Source: an uncultured Oscillospiraceae bacterium (GTDB lineage Bacteria; Bacillota; Clostridia; Oscillospirales; Oscillospiraceae). From it: a DNA stretch of 7,931 nucleotides. The notes beneath the pieces are model-generated. The model was not told the origin of the DNA. It saw nothing but the letters and a program-made list of their open reading frames with translations, and ran no database searches. This document shows, piece by piece, positions 5,744-7,931 of this stretch (positions are counted from its first letter, which is position 1; the number at the start of each line of letters is the position of its first letter). Location of the stretch: NCBI GenBank assembly GCA_958436045.1, contig CAUBIP010000074.1, positions 1 through 7,931 of the forward strand, written 5' to 3'. The translations under genes and the position numbers were made by a program.

Positions 5744-6958
5744 ATGCAACAAAAATTGACGCAACGAATGACCCGGCTGCTGGCCGCCGCCGGGGCGGCC
5801 CTGCTGCTGACCCAAGCAGCCTGGGCCGCGGCCTATGAGGTTCCCTGGGACGAGACGTGCCAGCTGCACAGCGAGGATTTTACCGCCGGGCAGACCGTCG
5901 ACGGGATCCTGATCCGGTCCGTGCCCACGGCGGCAGACGGCAGCTTTTGCTACGGCAGCCGGGTGCTGCGGGCTGGTGATGTGCTCCCCGCCAGCGCATT
6001 GGATGCCATTACGCTCCGCCCCGCCGCCCAGCGCGACGGTGAGCTTGCCCTGACCTACTGCCCCATTGAAGAGGGCACGCTGGGCAGCCAGGCACAGCTG
6101 AGCATCGCCGTCTCCGACGGTAAGACGGAGCCGCCAGTCGCGAAGGATGGCAAGCTCGAGACCTATCGGAACATCGCCAATAACGGCACGCTCCAGGTCG
6201 AGGGCGGCGCAGAGGGCGCCATGACCTACCAGCTCGTCCGGGCGCCGAAGCGCGGCGAGGTCTCCATCTCGGAAGATGGCACCTTTCTCTATACGCCGAA
6301 GGAAAACAAGGTCGGCACCGATCGCTTCACCTATACGGCGACGGACGCGGCGGGCAATGTCTCCAATGAGGCGACAGTCACCGTCCGCATTCAAAAAGCC
6401 GCCGATGCAGCAGCCTACGCCGATCTCGACAGCGACTATGACCAGTTTGAGGCCATGTGGCTCCGGGCCAGCGGCCTGTTCTCCGGCCGGGAGCTAGGCG
6501 GCCAAGCCTGCTTTGAGCCGAACGCCACCCTCTCCCGGGGGGAGTTCCTCGTCATGGCCATGCAGGTGGCCGGGCTCGCGCCGGATGCGGTCGAGACCGT
6601 CTCCGGCTTCTCCGACGAGGGCGACGCGCCTGCGTGGATGCGGCCCTATCTCAGCGCTGCCCTGCGCTGCGGCGTTGTCTCCGGTATTCCCGCGTCGGAC
6701 GGACTGCTGTTTGCGCCCAACGAACCTGTCACCTGCGCCCAGGCAGCGGTGATGCTGCAAAACATCCTGCAGCTGCCCCAGCCAGAGACGGCGACGGTCT
6801 TCGCCCCGGAGACCGTCCTCCCCACCTGGGCCGCGTCGGCCGTCAGCACGCTGGCAGCGGCAGACCTGCAGCTCGACTGCGCCGACTATGACCGCAGCCT
6901 GACCCGCCGGGAAGCCGCCTGCCTACTCTACCAAGCGCACCTGCTCCACGAGGCTTAA
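5744..6958 (+). CDS. secreted Ig-like/SLH-domain cell-surface protein
   Basis: This is a predicted surface protein of 404 residues. A Sec signal peptide (basic start, hydrophobic 11-25, cleavage likely after AWA near 28-29) is followed by an uncharacterised beta-rich region (about 30-125). Next is an Ig-like domain of the Big_9/cadherin-like type (about 129-217, with the characteristic GTFLYTP and DRFTYTATDAAGN strings). Three SLH repeats follow (about 225-278, 286-343 and 350-402). SLH repeats normally bind pyruvylated secondary cell-wall polymer. Here the key TRAE-like motif is SRGE in repeat 1 and TRRE in repeat 3, but TCAQ in repeat 2, which lacks the arginine. There is no LPXTG motif or membrane anchor at the C-terminus. 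Eight cysteines occur in the mature part. The start is supported by AGGAGGT 8 nt upstream. No catalytic domain is visible, so a structural or adhesive role is the safest reading. Confidence 0.88.
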   Translation: MQQKLTQRMTRLLAAAGAALLLTQAAWAAAYEVPWDETCQLHSEDFTAGQTVDGILIRSVPTAADGSFCYGSRVLRAGDVLPASALDAITLRPAAQRDGELALTYCPIEEGTLGSQAQLSIAVSDGKTEPPVAKDGKLETYRNIANNGTLQVEGGAEGAMTYQLVRAPKRGEVSISEDGTFLYTPKENKVGTDRFTYTATDAAGNVSNEATVTVRIQKAADAAAYADLDSDYDQFEAMWLRASGLFSGRELGGQACFEPNATLSRGEFLVMAMQVAGLAPDAVETVSGFSDEGDAPAWMRPYLSAALRCGVVSGIPASDGLLFAPNEPVTCAQAAVMLQNILQLPQPETATVFAPETVLPTWAASAVSTLAAADLQLDCADYDRSLTRREAACLLYQAHLLHEA

Positions 6959-6975
6959 AAAGCGCAAAAACTGCA

Positions 6976-7016
6976 CAGAAAAAGCAGCGACTGGCATCAG
7001 TCACTGCTTTTCTGTA
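6976..7016. terminator. bidirectional terminator between the SLH gene and the aldo/keto reductase gene
   Basis: The arms 6976-6993 and 6998-7014 form a stem of about 17 bp with one mismatch (6988/7003), one bulged A (6979) and a GCAT loop. A-rich sequence on the left and T-rich sequence on the right provide a T tract in both directions. It lies between the two convergent stop codons, 17 bases after the SLH gene and 33 bases beyond the reductase stop. Confidence 0.82.
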
Positions 7017-7048
7017 TATGGGCCTCAGTACAACCCGTCCGTCAGTCT

Positions 7049-7931
7049 TCAGCAGCCAAAAAGCTCTGCTGTCTTCTTCATGCGCGCCGCAATGGGCACG
7101 CCAAAGGGACAGCGGGATTCGCAGGCCTGGCAGCCGATGCATTCGGATGCGGTATGCGCTAAAGATTCATAGTGGGCCCGTACCGTGGCCGGTACCTCCG
7201 GCTGCATGGCCGCAAGATCATAAAATTTATTGATTATGGCAATGTCGAGCTCCGCCACACAGGGCTTACAGTGCCCGCAGTAGGTACATTCCCCGCGGTA
7301 GGATTGGAACGGCGCATTGGAGAGGACCGATGCATAGTCCTTTTCCGCTTCGGACGCATGTTCATAGGCCACCGCCTGATCCACCTGCTCCTTGGTGTCA
7401 TAGCCGCACATGATTGCGCTGACGGCCGGGCGGGTCAGGGCATAATGAATGCACTGCACAGGAGTCAGGCGCACCCCAAACGGAGAGCGCTTCGCGTCGA
7501 ACAATCTGCCCCCGGCAAAGCCCTTCATCACGGTGATGCCAATATCATTCTGCTCACAGACGCGGTAGAGCCGCGCACGGTCGGCGTCGGTCCCCTTCAG
7601 TCCTGTGTCAAACTCTTCCACAAACATCGTGTCAAGATCCTCGCTGGCGGGCAGCAGATCAAATGCCGGATTGATGCTGAAGAGGATCATCTCCACATAA
7701 CCGGATTCCGCCGCCTTGACCGCGATCTTTGGATTATGCGAGCTGATGCCAATATGGCGGATCACGCCGCGGTTTTTCAAATCCATTACATAGTCCAGAA
7801 ATTCGGAGTGCTGCAGCTGCTTCCACTCCTTCTCAGAATCCACATAATGGATCATCCCCAGATCGATATAATCTGTCTGCAGGCGTTTTAAAAGGTCTTC
7901 AAAGGCAGGGCGGACATAGGCCATGTCCCTC
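7049..7931 (-). CDS. aldo/keto reductase with C-terminal [4Fe-4S] domain, N-terminus missing
   Basis: This is the C-terminal part of a COG1453-type oxidoreductase. The reading frame stays open to the right edge (residues R-D precede the first visible Met at 7924), so about 100 N-terminal residues, including the usual AKR catalytic Tyr, lie outside the window. Numbering from that Met, the AKR barrel covers about 1-205, with LLKRLQTDYIDLGMIH (11-26, His26 being the conserved AKR histidine) and VIRHIGISSHN (54-64). The tail has two cysteine sets: CTYCGHCKPC (Cys213, 216, 219, 222) and CIGCQACESRCP (Cys262, 265, 268, 272), which should ligate one or two [4Fe-4S] clusters for electron transfer. 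The natural substrate of this subfamily is generally unknown. The internal Met at 7924 is not the true start. Confidence 0.9.
   Translation of the reverse strand, partial: RDMAYVRPAFEDLLKRLQTDYIDLGMIHYVDSEKEWKQLQHSEFLDYVMDLKNRGVIRHIGISSHNPKIAVKAAESGYVEMILFSINPAFDLLPASEDLDTMFVEEFDTGLKGTDADRARLYRVCEQNDIGITVMKGFAGGRLFDAKRSPFGVRLTPVQCIHYALTRPAVSAIMCGYDTKEQVDQAVAYEHASEAEKDYASVLSNAPFQSYRGECTYCGHCKPCVAELDIAIINKFYDLAAMQPEVPATVRAHYESLAHTASECIGCQACESRCPFGVPIAARMKKTAELFGC

Noticed and set aside
7172..7891. A 239-codon plus-strand open frame antisense to the aldo/keto reductase
   Set aside because: The minus strand carries the conserved AKR and ferredoxin-type cysteine motifs, so the plus-strand frame is a shadow.

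Overview
The window looks like a chromosomal segment of a GC-rich (roughly 55-60% by eye) anaerobic Firmicute, most likely a gut Clostridia/Oscillospiraceae-type bacterium. The grounds are strong AGGAGG-type ribosome binding sites, a lipoprotein PotD, an exported protein with S-layer homology (SLH) repeats, a type III iron alcohol dehydrogenase and an aldo/keto reductase carrying a [4Fe-4S] ferredoxin-like tail. The taxonomic call is an inference from gene content, not from a marker gene.

Layout. Bases 1-310 hold no convincing protein gene but do contain a possible extended -10 element, a GC-rich foldable segment closed by a long-range helix, a perfect intrinsic terminator (178-215) and a tandem 10-bp repeat (247-266). 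Bases 311-4280 are a tightly packed plus-strand operon, potA-potB-potC-potD, encoding a complete spermidine/putrescine-type ABC importer: ATPase, two permeases and a binding lipoprotein. A bidirectional terminator (about 4293-4325) separates it from a convergent minus-strand iron-containing alcohol dehydrogenase (4348-5496). The 247-bp divergent region 5497-5743 carries a possible promoter, a palindrome and potential ribosome-binding-site-masking structures on both sides. A plus-strand gene (5744-6958) encodes a secreted 404-residue protein with a tandem-type Ig-like domain and three SLH repeats, one degenerate. A second bidirectional terminator (6976-7016) separates it from a convergent minus-strand aldo/keto reductase that runs off the right edge (7049-7931, N-terminus missing).

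The four pot genes clearly work together: PotD captures polyamine outside, PotB/PotC form the channel and PotA powers it. The three other genes are separate transcription units by orientation and terminators, and nothing in the sequence ties them functionally to polyamine uptake. I did not find a clearly new multi-gene system. The most interesting material is non-coding: the structured segment with terminator ahead of potA, and the mutually exclusive leader pairings around the alcohol dehydrogenase start.
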